A stretch of DNA of 64,000 bases, from positions 11,907,000 through 11,970,999 of the forward strand of contig OV121096.1 in NCBI GenBank assembly GCA_921293015.1, read 5' to 3'. Of the stretch, positions 11,516 through 23,638 are shown one piece after another (positions within the stretch are counted from its first letter, which is position 1; the number at the start of each line of letters is the position of its first letter). The stretch comes from Phorcus lineatus (lineage: Eukaryota; Mollusca; Gastropoda; Trochida; Trochidae). The notes below the pieces were generated by a model that saw only the letters and a list, made by a program, of their open reading frames with translations, did no database searches and had not been told where the DNA came from. Both the position numbers and the translations under genes were made by a program.

Positions 11516-12908
11516 TTAAACAAAACCGGCTTCAGGAATGAAAAATGTTGAATATAACGCTGTAACTGTAAAGATATGTATTTTACATATGTTAATGAAA
11601 ATTATTGTGTTTAAATGTGTATACTTATATAAAATGTGTATATTTGATGTTATAGGTGAAGAAAAGTCTCGAGCGGATGAAGTTAAAAGCCATGAAGACA
11701 CTTAAACCAATGTCTGCTCTCTACAACGAGGAACTTCTATCCCGGAGAGAAGGTCCATGGACAGAAGAAAACAAGTCCGTGGTGGAGTCCATGCCGTCCT
11801 GTGGCAGCGTGAAGAACCGACTGTATAAGGCCAGACGAACAACTTTTCCCCCGATCCCATCCAGACGTCAAGATATTGTAATTCCAGGAGACTATACTAC
11901 GACTAATGGCGGCGAATCGTTCCTGTTCGCCAATGATGGCGACGATGAGAAGATTCTGGGTTTTACCACCAGAGGAAACCTACAACATCGCTGTGCGGCC
12001 GATGTCTTTTATGGTGATGGAACATTCTATGTCTCACCGAAGTTGTTTCTGCAACTGTATACAATCCACGCCGTTGCAGATCAGATGTTCCCGCTGGTTT
12101 TCTTCCTGCTACCCAACAAGAGCACACAGACCTACACACGGGCTTTCCAACTCCTGAAGGATGCAGCTGCCAACATGGGGCTTCAACTGTCACCGCAAAC
12201 TGTACAGGTAAAATTGCAAATAATAAAACGATTACTGTATTTAATAATTATGACTGATCCAAAGTTCTTCAAGGAACTCCTACTATTCATGTTTGCATAC
12301 TTTAAATTACTGAAAATATATGGTTAAATTGTGAAACTAATTTATTATTTTCCCTTTTCCAGATGGAGTTTGAATCTGCTGCAAAGTCTGCAGTACTCTC
12401 AGTGTTTCCAGATGCAACATGGAAAGGATGCTTTGTTCACTTCACTCAGTGTGTGTTGAGGAAAGCCCAGAACGTCGGCTAACAAGGACCCTACAACGTC
12501 GACCCCGACGTTACGACACTTGTCCGGCGATGTGCTGTACTACGTTTGACACCACTTGCTGATGTAAGTTATTTTTCTTTCTTAAACATTTTGATATCTT
12601 GCAGTAAACTCGGATGTATTTTCATCAGATGGATTTTATTTATTCACAAAACAATTGTATTTTCCAGGTTGAAGACGTATGGCTGCAAACCCTCGCAGAC
12701 ATGCCTCCAGACAACAAGTGCTTGGAGCTGACAGACTACGTCACCAACCAGTGGGTTGAAGGCGACCTCCCCAGTTGGAACCACTTCAACACTGACGGAC
12801 CCCGCACCAACAACCACCTAGAGGGGTGGCACGGGAGAATGAAGAAGATTGTCTCAAAGGCTCACCCGAACGAGATGATTCAGTTTCTTCTGGATGAACA
12901 GAAATTGA

Positions 12909-15107
12909 GTGAGTGAGTGAGTGAGTTATTGTTTAACGCCGCTTGGGCAATATTTCAGCCATTAGCGGCGTGAGATTTAATGAAATGAAATTGATTGCAA
13001 AAGCAAAGACATGATACAGCACGAAGGCTGTAAAAACATCAGCAAAATATCACAGAATGGTTAAAAGCTGATATACTATATATAAAATTCTACAACTTAT
13101 CAAATAGATTGATTTCCTTCAAATAGGATAAAATGCGGTGTTCACCGATTTGATTAAAAAGTTGTGAAATTGAAACATTTTGGTAAAAAGTTTCCCTAAC
13201 TTGTGCAGTGTCCCAGCATTCGCACAGGATGTGCTTTACTGTGAGGGGACACTGACAGGGAATACACACAGGAGGGTCTTCCCCCTTTAAAAGATATGAA
13301 TGAGTGAGATGGCTGTGTCCAATGCGACAACGTCGTAAAACACATGCTTCCTGACGGGTAAAAGAAGATAGAGATTTATAACCTAAATGAGGTTGTTTTG
13401 CATGAAGTTTATTGTGTTGTTGTTGGTCCCATTGGGACCGCCAACGCTGTTTGATGTAAGATTTGATAGCAGGTTTGGAATCTGTATATGGAACTTTAGT
13501 TTGTGAGACATGTTTAAAGTTAAGAGCTGATTTAGCTGCTGAATCAGCTTTATCGTTGCCTCTTATGCCCATATGGCTAGGAAGCCAGCAAAAGACGATA
13601 TCGCATTCAAGAAATGTATTGTGGATGTTTAAAATATCCCTAATAATGGGATGATCACTTTTACAATTTTTGATTGCTTGTAAGCAAGAGAGAGAATCTG
13701 AAAATATTATGTAGTTGTTAGGAGATGAGTTTTTGATATGCTGAATGGCCTTGAGGATGGCCTTTGCTTCTGCAGTGAAGATGCTGCTTCCATCATATAG
13801 CCTTGAAGCATAGGTTGTTGAAGGTGTAACAGTTGCTGCTGCAACTGTCATGCCATCCTTAGAACCATCAGTATAAACTGGTTTGTATTCAGAATAAAAA
13901 TCCCTGAGTTCGTTGAAAGCCTGTTGGAATATTAGCTGATTAGTGTCTGATTTTTTATGAATGGTTAAGCTGAGGTCAACACGGGGCTTGACCAACTGCC
14001 ATGGTGGAGTGACTAGCCAATCGTCTTCTGCAATAGTTGAGAGGTCGATATCCGACTCTTCAACATGTTGTTGAATACGGATACCAAGAGGTGGAATTGC
14101 TTTTGGTTTTGAAGAATACAACTGCTGATACTCAGGATTGAATACACAGTTGTAAGCTGGATTTGAAGGATTAGATTTGAGCTTAGTTATGTATTGAAGT
14201 GCTAACTTAATGCGCCTATCTGCAAGAGATGGCTCATCAGCTTCGACGTAAAGGCTTTCAACGGGGGATGTTCTGAAGGCCCCAAGACAAAGTCTTAGAC
14301 CCTGGTGGTGGATTGTATCTAACATTTTGATATATGAAGGACGGGCAGATCCATAGATGATTGATCCATAGTCCAGTTTTGAGCGGATGAGTGATCGATA
14401 GAGATGTAGAAGGGTTTCTTCATCTCCACCCCATTTAGCATTTGAAACGACCTTTAAAAGGTCTAATGCTTTTAAACATTTAGCTTTAAGTGCTTTGATA
14501 TGTGGGATAAAAGAGAGTTTATTGTCAAATAGAATGCCAAGAAATTTGGCCTCTGGAACGACCATAATTGGAGTTTTATCTAGAAAAAGTTCTGGATCTT
14601 TGTGCAATTTTCGCATATTGCAGAAATGCACACAAGATGTTTTAGCTTTAGAAAATTTAAAGCCATTTTCCAACGACCATTTATGAATTTTATTAAGACA
14701 AAGTTGTAATTGTCGTTCGATTGATGGCATATTCTTGCCTCGGCAAGAAACTCCAAAGTCATCCACAAAAAGTGAACCATCAGTATGATCATTTAAAACT
14801 TTAGCCAAGCTATTTATTTTAATGGTAAAAAGAGTGACTGATAAAATGCTTCCTTGTGGGACACCCATTTCTTGGTCAAAAAAATCAGATAGGGTAGAGC
14901 CCACACGGACCTTAAATTGACGATCATATAAAAAGTTGGATATAAATTCAGGCATACGACCTCTCATGCCAAATTCATGTAAATCTTTTAGGATGCCATG
15001 CTTCCATGTTGTATCATATGCTTTTTCCAAATCGAAAAATATAGATACTGCATGTTGTTTGTTTATGAATGCATCCCGAATAAAAGTTTCTAAACGTACA
15101 AGATGAT
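12909..15107 (-). mobile_element. Nimb/I-like LINE with RT and RNase H, 5'-truncated
   Basis: Inserted in the MULE last exon, flanked by 'aacagaaattga' (12897-12908 and 15108-15119). On the minus strand the element starts inside RT at 'HLVRLETFIRDAF' and continues 'FFDLEKAYDTTW', 'GVPQGSILSVTLF', active site 'SLFVDDFGVSC', the thumb, and a complete RNase H domain: 'PVYTDGSKDG', 'FTAEAKAILKA', 'IIFSDSLSCLQAI', 'WLPSHMGIRGNDKADSAAK'. It ends at 13090 after a C-terminal Cys/His motif ('CIPCQCPLTVKHILCECWD'). The 3' UTR ends with a 'ttaaac' box and an (ACTC)n tail. The open frame is intact for about 670 residues. The frame drawn from 15303 includes about 65 N-terminal residues that are antisense MULE exon, not element protein. 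Confidence 0.9.
13090..15107 (-). CDS. RT/RNase H polyprotein part of the Nimb/I-like LINE
   Basis: About 670 sense codons without a stop, a 5'-truncated ORF2 lacking endonuclease and the RT fingers. In the longer frame that begins in flanking DNA at 15303, FVDD lies near residue 179, RNase H acidic residues near 475, 509 and 535, and the final Asp near 585, so all four RNase H catalytic residues are visible. Such proteins copy element RNA at a nick and degrade the template strand. The Phe-Val-Asp-Asp variant of YxDD, plus a C-terminal RNase H, suggests the I/Nimb group; the clade call is from memory. No promoter or start codon belongs to this truncated copy. Confidence 0.85.
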
Positions 15108-15286
15108 AACAGAAATTGAACGAACTCTGCTTGGTGCAGTACCAAGCAGGCCAGAGACCACCACCTAAGAAGGCCAGGTACCAGAACATTTCAACCCGGT
15201 TGAACAATTTGAAGCAGCGTCTGACCGCTGGTGCCATCCCGCTGACGTATGCTGACGCAGCGTCGCGTTTGTTAAAATTAAAGTAA

Positions 15287-15700
15287 ATTAAATTATACAT
15301 CACAATATTATTTATGAATTGTATGTATTTATTAAGTTATTATGTATTATGTATGTATGTAAATGATTCTTGGTGCTATTTTCATTTATCAAATGTATAT
15401 CCATAGAAGTGCTATATTCACTGTTCAATGTATTTATTATATGTGCATATGTATCAAACTGAATAAAATTATTCCTTTTACTTCGTTTCTTTGTCGTTCC
15501 TGATTCCAGTACAACTCTGAGACTGTAACAACATGTTAATCCTATTGTTTAAGGCCACTGATGCACATCCTCCAGGTCCACAACATTTGCATTCGTTATA
15601 TTTTTAGACTTAAGTATATGTCTAACAGTCGCATACCAAAATGGGTACACTTGTAGTCATTGCAAAAAACGAAAATCTCTTGATTATAGGATTTTAATGT
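15287..15700. other. MULE 3' flank, no further gene
   Basis: AT-rich. AATAAA near 15463 could serve the MULE transcript. A terminal inverted repeat was looked for and not recognised. Confidence 0.4.
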
Positions 15701-15715
15701 TGTTATCCCATAAAT

Positions 15716-16243
15716 ATGTTTAGAGATCATCGTCGTATTTTATCAAAATTTAGATGTGGTATTTTACCCTTGTTTATTGAAACCGGCAGATATGCCAAGC
15801 CTCCGGTTCCTCTTTCACAAAGGCATTGTAAATATTGTATTAAAAATGTTAATAATCAACATGTACATATGGTCGAAGATGAATATCACTTCTTATTGAA
15901 ATGTAATCTTTATGATGATTTGCGTTTTACTCTGTTTGAAGCTGCTCTTAAAATTAACGGAGCTTTTTATGACTTAGATGATAATGAAAAGTTTATTTTT
16001 ATTATGAATAAAACACATCTGCAAAATATTTTAGCTTTTTCGATTTTAAATATGTTTAAAAGAAGAGAGTTGTTATTAATCTGATTATGTTCAATATCTT
16101 ATATTTAAGTATATGCATTTATCAATGGTAACATGTGTTTTAGTGTCTCATAAGCCAGTTGTGGCTCGACGCATTGTTCTATATTGTGTACTATGTCCTG
16201 TATATAAAATGTAATGATGCGTGTGACACTTAAATAAAAATTA

Positions 16244-16278
<35 letters not shown>

Positions 16279-16280
16279 TG
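15716..16280 (+). pseudogene. 5'-truncated LINE 3' end with (TAC)n tail
   Basis: The frame ending at 16084 encodes 'FRCGILPLFIETGRYAKPP', then a zinc knuckle 'CKYCIKNVNNQ ... VEDEYHFLLKCNLYDDLR', the usual ORF2 C-terminus of the family seen at 7.0-9.1 kb. The 3' UTR carries a short hairpin (agcca-gttg-tggct, 16153-16166), the box 'gcgtgtgacacttaaataaa' and a (TAC)n tail (about 16242-16277). The same box, with a (TTC)n tail, recurs at 27.23-27.27 kb. Confidence 0.7.
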
Positions 16281-16284
16281 CATT

Positions 16285-16362
16285 TTTGTTGTTACGCGAC
16301 CCCAAAGGTCGACTTTAAGGTAATGAAATATTGCCCATGTGGCGCTTAACAATAACTCACTC
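16285..16362 (+). repeat. Truncated SINE/LINE 3' end with ACTC tail
   Basis: Contains 'tgaaatattgcccat' and 'ttaacaataactcactcatt', matching the last bases of the Nimb/I-like LINE (reverse strand of 12909-12985). It sits directly behind the (TAC)n tail of the preceding LINE. Only the terminal approximately 75 bases are present. Confidence 0.55.
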
Positions 16363-16889
16363 ATTAACTGCAACGAAATAAATCAAGAAGTTGTAATCCT
16401 TAATGTCAGTGGTATTATAGATTTTAATACTACACCCATTTATTTTGACTTTGTAATTTGTTATGTTACACGTGTAGTCGATCAAATTATGATATATTAC
16501 TTGTCGGATAATATCTTGTGAGAATTTTATTCTTATCATCCGTCCAACTGTAGATTTCCAAATGGTAAATTTACATACTGTTACTTATAATAACAAATAT
16601 TTGTGAGTTACAATAACAGGGCCATGCAGATATAATAAACATATAAACATAACATATTTGAGATTTATCTTAAACTTGAAATAAGTTATTTTAAATTATT
16701 GCAAATTTTAGATGTTTTTCATTTTCTGTTCTCTGCTGTTTACCATGTATAAAGAATAAATTTTTTATTTCATGCACATAGCAGGGAGAAGGTGCCCTAA
16801 TTGCATAACTTGTAATCAATATTGTTGACATGAATAGTTTGAAAACCTAAAAGGTATCAACAAATCTTCGCAAATAAAGAAAAGACGAT
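16363..16889. other. No recognisable gene
   Basis: AT-rich spacer; a small pair of overlapping short frames near 16350-16540 lacks any domain. Confidence 0.5.
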
Positions 16890-19700
16890 TTTGCCATAAT
16901 AGGCGATGGACAGTAGAGAGTGGAGAATGAGTTGTAGCTTCACCAAAACATAAAAAGTGATTTGTCGTTTAAGAAAGATTTAAAGTCTTCCTGAGTGAGC
17001 AAGGTTAGAGGGATCATGTTAGCTTAATGCTGAAATCGTATATTGTACAGGTACAAGACCTCAGCAATGTTTTATGGACGTGCCAGGGACATGTCGACAG
17101 TTTTGGATCTAAACTTAACCTAGCTTTAACTTATTATAGATTATAACCTCATAATATTGTCAAGTACTTATCACATGTTGTAAGGTAACCCACCGTATTT
17201 GTGTGAATATTTCAAACTGGTAATCCAGCCTTGTGTTCTCGTAAACTTGTCCATCTATAAATCACTTGTGTTCGTAAACAAGATAAAAGTGTTAAAACCG
17301 TTTTTCAAATTTTAATCAAGTAACGAGGCTACGTGGAAAAAAACGTTTACAGAAAATCATCTGGTACACCTAAATTTGAAATCAAAAGATAATGGATAGA
17401 TTTCTGACATCTTTGGATAGAAAATATAGGTCGTGCTGGAACATGTATATAACTTTCTACGAGGGCTGGACTCAATACCTTAACGTGGTGTGGTGGTTTG
17501 CGTGCTTCAGAGACCCCAAGAGCTATGCCAGCTGGAGCTAACATGCTCCTGGTAGGGACACCCAAGCTGGACAGGTCGACGGGTAGAAGCCAGACTAAAT
17601 TTGAGTCCTTCTAAAACCTGTTGTCTATCTCTCACTATGCCTTTCTTTCCGTCTTTTCCCCTCATCCTGTCGATCCCTTTCTCCCTTGTCTGTCCACTCT
17701 CTTTTGGATGCTTGTCATCCACGTGTTTAATAACTGAAATATTGTTCAAAGCACGTTAAACCTAAACTCACTCACTCACGAGGGCTAAAAGTGTTCAAAA
17801 GAACATAATTTCACCAAGAAACGTATTCAACAGTCTACAGATGTTTCTACCAAATATACCACTGTGCTATTTTCAATTCATTGAAACATATTCATATTGA
17901 TTTCATATTAGATATAATACCGATAAGCCGACATTTCTAGATACATGTTATCAGCATGAATTTAAACACTCAAATGGATAATGATACATAGAAATGTTTA
18001 GAATAACCTTTTCACCATGTTTTAGCTGCATTTTGTAAGAACTTAAGACAATAATTTAGAATTAAAAAAGGGTCATGAGGCAAAGAAAAAAGATTAACAA
18101 GGCCATAGAGAAATGTATATAAATTCAAACTAAAATCTCTAAATGAACATTACAATGATTTAAATAATTTGCTCCGAACACATTGTTTCTTACAAAGGGA
18201 TCTGACAAACTTTATCCTTTCAAATGAAATAAACAAAGTAATACAGGAACAATACAAGTACTTTTATCTTATCATATCATTGAACACATCGATGTTGCCT
18301 TTGATCAAACAATATGTTCCTTTTTAAAATATTTTTTTCCTTTTCAAACTAATTGCAAATTAAACAGCTGCAATAAACATATATAAATATATATCATTTA
18401 TCCAAGATTTTGCTTTTTAATATGTCTATAGTGAAAGGCTTACAGCAATAAATCACTCTTCAATTGGTACTGGTATAGCGGCGATCTGAAATATTACTAA
18501 TGATATAATACGCAATACTTCTATACACTTTATTAGTTAAAACTAATATTACATCATCAATCTATTTTGTGGAATGACCACTTAGTCACAGCAAACATTT
18601 TAAAATGTCCATAGGTTAATGATAATTCTTATTAAGATCTTTACCAAAGAGCTAGCACTGTATTTTTGTGGAAACAAAATTCGACGAGACAACCCTGTGT
18701 GTTTATATGTATCATAACAATATGATTATTTCCAAATTCAATTTCTGTATGTGAGTAATCGCGGAACGGAGGCTGATTTTCATAATGGCTACTGTGAAGC
18801 AAGTGTCTAACTAAATCGTTTGACAAATAGACCATTTCATCATTTGTAACAGTTAGACTGACAATTACATTTTTAGTTAATGTTCCAAGAAAACAGATTA
18901 CAAAGAATATCAACGTGTAGAAATTTCTGATGGTTCAATAAAACATTAACAAGAATTTATCACCTAAAACATTTCCATATCAAGATACATGAAAATTTAT
19001 TAGTGAAACACGTTGAGATAATAACAATTACTCATAATATGCTGAATCAGTTATTGCAATAATAAGCTATATGATGTTTCTTCAGCTTCCGAACGAGCTT
19101 TCATACCATAATGTTATGCCATATGATCATGGACATACATGTATCATGAAAATGTTTTACATTTTCCACACGAGAACATTACACTAGTGAGTATTACTCA
19201 TGCAATATCAATTCCAATTGAACATATCTCTAGAGTTTGATCCACCGACGTGAACAGACTTGCATGACGTGTCAACACATTGGTTTTTACTAACTCGTTT
19301 TATATGTTGCTTCTTTGTAACATAATCTATGTTAAATCAAACGATGAACCTGGCAACCATTTTGAATTAAATCCTCCTGACAAAGATTTATGGGGTCTAC
19401 ATGAACAGGTTTGGCTTAAATAAGATTCTACAAACTGGTTTTTACTAATACATGTTTTCTTAGCGACCAACGTAGTCTCTAGGAGAGGCATATGCCATGT
19501 GGGAATGATCATAAGTTGTGCAACGTAAAAACCGAAAGCAAACAGACAAAGTAGATTTATTACTATTGTTTAAATCTGTTAATTCAAAAACTGATTTAGA
19601 ATCGGGTGAAAGGGCGTGAGACATTGCAATTGAGTGTTCTTAAATGATTGTTCATGTTGCAATTTTTCTTGATCAATCTCATAAAATCTAAAATTCTAAA
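16890..19700 (+). repeat. Direct segmental duplication, copy A
   Basis: Matches copy B (29430-31940) in the same order and orientation over most of its length, at what looks like roughly 75-85% identity by eye. Anchor pairs: 'gtggagaatga' (16918 and 29471), 'agatttctgacatctt' (17397 and 30025), 'acaaccctgtgtgt' (18691 and 30533), 'gtgagtaatcgc' (18750 and 30958), 'accaacgtagtctct' (19466 and 31685). Copy A holds a SINE insertion that copy B lacks. An open frame at 18641-18913 (minus) begins with a hydrophobic stretch ('MIFFVICFLGTLTK'), but copy B does not preserve it as an open frame, so I do not call a gene. Confidence 0.75.
17459..17786 (+). mobile_element. SINE-like element with 9-bp TSD and ACTC tail
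   Basis: Flanked by 'acgagggct' at 17459-17467 and 17778-17786. The 310-bp body contains 'gtggtgtggtggtttgcgtg', 'gctatgccagctggagct' and 'ctggacaggtcgac', then a pyrimidine-rich middle, a short box 'tgaaatattg' and tail 'ttaaacctaaactcactcac'. Copy B of the surrounding duplication lacks it, so this is an insertion after the duplication. The tail resembles that of the Nimb/I-like LINE, its likely mobiliser. No tRNA-like A/B box was confirmed, so the SINE label is provisional. A 5'-truncated relative lies at 33490-33685. Confidence 0.75.
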
Positions 19701-21030
19701 TTAGTGATCGGCACTCACGTGTAATCAAATGAGATATTTGGAAACTAAAAAAAGTATTCGTGTTAGATACTTAACACTCAATGGTCGGAAAAAAATAATA
19801 ACAGGGTCGCATTAAATCCACATGAACAACAATATCGGCAAATCACAAATGTTTTTCATTCGAACACCTATGAAACTACTTGTTAATACATCGTAGTTTG
19901 TTATTCGTATAGTGAAAGGAGAATTTCGAACAAATTAGATATACATATCAAGAAATCTAATTTCTTCAACATAGCAGATATTTGCCAATGCATTTGATAT
20001 GCTATGCAAATCATTTTATATTTTCACATATTGATAAGCCTGCACTTCCCTCTAATATAAGGTTAAGATGATCTGGAACGTCTGCTGATGTTCAGTTGTG
20101 CTCTACTGATAACATGAAGTTTAATTCTGTTGTTTATACAAAGGGAATTAAAAAAAGGAATTCTTAACATGATATCTACGTAAACAGGAGGGTTTTTATG
20201 CCAACTTTGTACTTTGTTATATTTGACGGAAAAAAATATTCTGTCAAATGCCTAAGTCTCAAGGTTCATACATTGTTAAATTGTTTCGAACTAGCACTCT
20301 TTGAAGAGTGATTTATTGAGATATAGATACGCAATATCATTTTCAATTTCACGCAGCAAACACAGCTTTCGCTTTCTCCTACGTTCTAGTCAGACACAAG
20401 AACCTACTATCACTACCTATAAAGCGGAAAATTGAGGCATTACCACATCCTTCATCTTCAGATGAAGAAACAACATTCAATTTATTGACAGAAATTGCAC
20501 CTATCCGGTTATTGAAAAATGGTAGACAGGTATTTGTGTCAGTTAATGTCGCAGTTGATTGTAAATACTCATCCAGTCTTTCAACCATTTCATGATCAGG
20601 GAAACAGGATTGATTTCATTTTCGTTATTTGTTTTAAGAGGCTGTGTACAGGGTATCTGAATCAGCATGCTTGACTAAATACCGCAATAATTTCCAAAAC
20701 GAGTTTTAGACATGCGATTCAAGGAGAAACGATTTTCATTCAAAGCATTAAGTTTTCTTTTGCTAATTTCATTTCACTGAATTCCGACTGAGAAATGACT
20801 TTTATGATAACTATCAATCTTTCACAGTATTTCTGGAAAAAAGGTTTGAAATACAAATCAGTGAAAACAATAATACAAAGTCATCCGTGTAATTGTCAAC
20901 CCTAAATAGATTGACTAAACCTTAAGCTTTATTGACAATAGTGTGAAATCATTCAATGTGATAATGTCACAAATGAAAGCTATGATACCCTAAAACCTGC
21001 AACGTCATATTTAATTCAATTTTCACCTTC
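19701..21030. other. No recognisable gene
   Basis: AT-rich sequence. The short open frame at 20379-20588 on the minus strand shows no domain. Nothing supported. Confidence 0.5.
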
Positions 21031-22405
21031 ACCTTTACTTCAAATCTTAGGGGTAATTTTTGGATAACATACACTTTGATGTATATTACGTCATCTGGGG
21101 CAATGACGATTCAACAGTCCCTAGATGAATATATAAATAACAAACCTAAAGCTCTGTTAATGAAGTTGTGTACATATCATCATGGCAGAAGTGTCTTGTT
21201 AAGACTAAGAACTATTGTGTACTTGTTACAAGTCAATATCACTAAGACAAAATTTATTATAGTCGTTGGGGGCTCGGCAAGTACAACTAAATCGTCTTTT
21301 AATTATGGCGTTAATGATGTTGAAATAGTTGATTCATATAATTATCTTTGAATCAAACTCCATCGAAACAAAAGGATGGTTACATGCATTAAATCCATTA
21401 TTGAAAACACAACAGGCTATGTACAGTTTACTTAAGAGATCGCGCAATATTCGCTTACCATTATACTGTCTACTTTCAGCTTTCGATACAATGATTCTGC
21501 CAATTTTAACGTATGGTTCGGAAATTTGGGGACACGAAAAATTAAATTTGATTGAAAATCTATATCTAAAAGTTTAGAAAATTGTGACTGGACTCCGCAA
21601 ATATACTCCGAACTTTATGGCTTTTAATGAACTGGGTAGAACCCCACTTTATATAAAGATATTACAGCGCACGTTGTTCTTTTGACATAAAGGTTACTTT
21701 CACTTGTACGAAAAATTTCAAACTCTCACATATCATTTATAACTGTCTCCTGATCAAATACCAACAGTATCCAAATCAAGTCCCGTGATTATGCTGCATC
21801 CAGACGGTGTTAAATGATATCGGATTAAGTGAAGTATTTGTTAACCCTTCGCTGTACCCTTCACCTTAGCTAGTCTCTAGAGCTGGACAAATTCTTTCCG
21901 ACAAGTTTTACCAAAAATGGAGAGAAGACATTGAATGTAGTTCTAAGGGCATCATTTATAAGAATTTAAAGAAAACTTTACAATTTGAACAATATCTATT
22001 TTTACAAAAGTCTATTTCTATCCCAATCCTTAAATTCTGAACTTCAAACCATGGTGGCATGGTATTGCGAGGGAGGAACGTCTATGTAAGCTATGCAACC
22101 AAAATGTAATTGGAGATGAGTTTCACTACATCTTCAGGTGTAAAGCCCTTCACGAAATTAGAGCTCTGTATATTCCCGAAAAATATTGCAAATATCCAAA
22201 TATCTATTCTCTTTGTAAAATTTTGACCCCTAAATGTACAAAAGAACTGATATGTAAATAAAGATTGATTACAATGTTACAATTGATTTTAAGAAATAGT
22301 GCATAAGACGCATGTATTTTATTAGATATATATTGTAATGTTATTTTGCTCTAGTACCACCGTTGGTGGGGTTTTTTTTGAGTGAATAAAGATTGATTGA
22401 TTGAC
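21030..22405 (+). pseudogene. Decayed LINE, RT palm to 3' tail
   Basis: Broken frames give 'DVLLTSSGAMTIQQSLDEYI' (a degraded active-site block), 'LLQVNITKTKFIIVVGG', 'VEIVDSYNYL', 'LPILTYGSEIWGHEKLNLIE' (21500-21550), 'NFMAFNELGRTPLYIK', and the zinc knuckle 'CKLCNQNVIGDEFHYIFRC' (about 22088-22142). The 3' end has a stem-loop ccacc-gtt-ggtgg (22357-22369), AATAAA and an (ATTG)n tail to about 22405. Several stops and shifts show it is dead. Related to the LINE at 7.0-9.1 kb. Confidence 0.75.
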
Positions 22406-23638
22406 TAACTATATCCAAAAGAACATGTATGTTAGAGTGAGGTCGAACCCAGACGTTTATCTAGTTTATATGGTATGTTCATTAATAGTAAATCATTAGA
22501 AAATGAAATGTGATGGACATTTCATTAGTACAATAGCGAAGTCATTCAATTTCATAAAGTATAGATGTTATATACATGGTTTCAGTGTTATTAATTCTGT
22601 AAAATAATGTGAAATTTTGCCCTTTTTGTTTGCAACTCGTCTGGATTTAGGTGCCATACCCTTGTAATCAGTTTCAAGGGCACAGACAAGGACATGTAAA
22701 GTCAGGACTACTTTATCAAGGTATCACTGCGCAATGATGACACTATTAATACACGGTGTTTCACATTTATATTTTTTTGTAAGTGCTAAGATAAGACTAA
22801 ATATCTATGATTGAATATAGATTTGAGTTTCAATGAAATAAGGAATTAAAAGTTTATAGATTTATATATATTTCATAATGTATTTGTTCACTGGCGTATG
22901 AATAGTTTGGAAATTCAATTCAAACTGTAATCGACAAGCACCGTCATTTATACAAGTATAAATTACACTCTTCAGACCGTTAATAAGCCAGTGAACAGAC
23001 ACATTATCAAATTTATTTCTTAATGAGCTCGATATTGAAAATAACAATTGTATAATGATTTTAGTATCATTTGTTATTTTTATAATTCACTCTAGTTAGC
23101 TCAAATTGAAATAAATGAGCTCACTACCAATCCCAAGCACAGCCATCTTCAAAGTTTTCCTGTTTAATATTACTCATGCAAAATTCATGATATATGAAAT
23201 GGCGTGTAGCTTATAGATCAACCAACTTCCCCTTAAGGCAAGAGCTTGTTGAACCCTCACGGCCCACTTTTTTTTATCCTATACAGCACACCATGAGCCT
23301 ATTAATACAGTGAAGAGATTGTAACTAAATTTACACATTCTTAGATGTGTAATTCTAAAATTTGCGTGACATTTACTTGTGCTAGCAACCATTTTGGACT
23401 ATCGTGAAAATATGTTTTAAAATATTGTACAGTATATAAACGAAAGAGTATGCAGTTTCCTAGTTTACTGACAGAAGTCCTTTTAAACACCTACACTCAA
23501 ATTCCTCAAATTTTGTGACAGACTACATTCGGAGATTCCGTATATATGTATCATCCCAACTGCGGATCCGTCCCATCTTGAGATGGGACGAGGGATACCA
23601 AAACATGTTAATAATATTCATATTTCATAATGAATTGT
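22406..23638. other. No recognisable gene; one perfect palindrome
   Basis: AT-rich spacer. The only structured item is a perfect 10-bp-arm palindrome, cgtcccatct-tg-agatgggacg, at 23569-23590, just before the TIR element. Short frames lack domains. Confidence 0.45.

Larger units (their letters stand above)
11656..15286 (+). pseudogene. MULE transposase with introns, split by a LINE insertion
   Basis: Mutator-like transposase in three phase-0 exons: 11656-12207, 12363-12563 and 12668-12908 resuming at 15120-15286 (TAA). Splice sites are canonical (CAG|GTAAAA, TTCCAG|ATG, GAT|GTAAGT, TTCCAG|GTT). Domain landmarks: 'DVFYGDGTFYVSPKLF' (first catalytic Asp), 'MEFESAAKSAV' (second acidic position, Glu where DFE is usual), 'WKGCFVHFTQC', 'GPRTNNHLEGWHGRMKK' (third acidic residue) and the C-terminal 'GQRPPPKKARYQ ... 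LKQRL'. TAA at 12481-12483 interrupts exon 2. Removing the inserted LINE and one TSD copy restores a continuous last exon. An upstream exon (often FLYWCH or PHD-like) is expected before 11656 but was not found. Confidence 0.85.

Noticed and set aside
11963-12193. Minus-strand frame over the MULE exon
   Set aside because: Shadow of the transposase exon.
18641-18913. Minus-strand frame with a hydrophobic N-terminus
   Set aside because: Not preserved in the paralogous segment at 30.5-31.1 kb and without domains.
23569-23590. Perfect palindrome considered as a terminator or tiny RNA
   Set aside because: No transcription unit ends there; kept only as a note in the spacer description.
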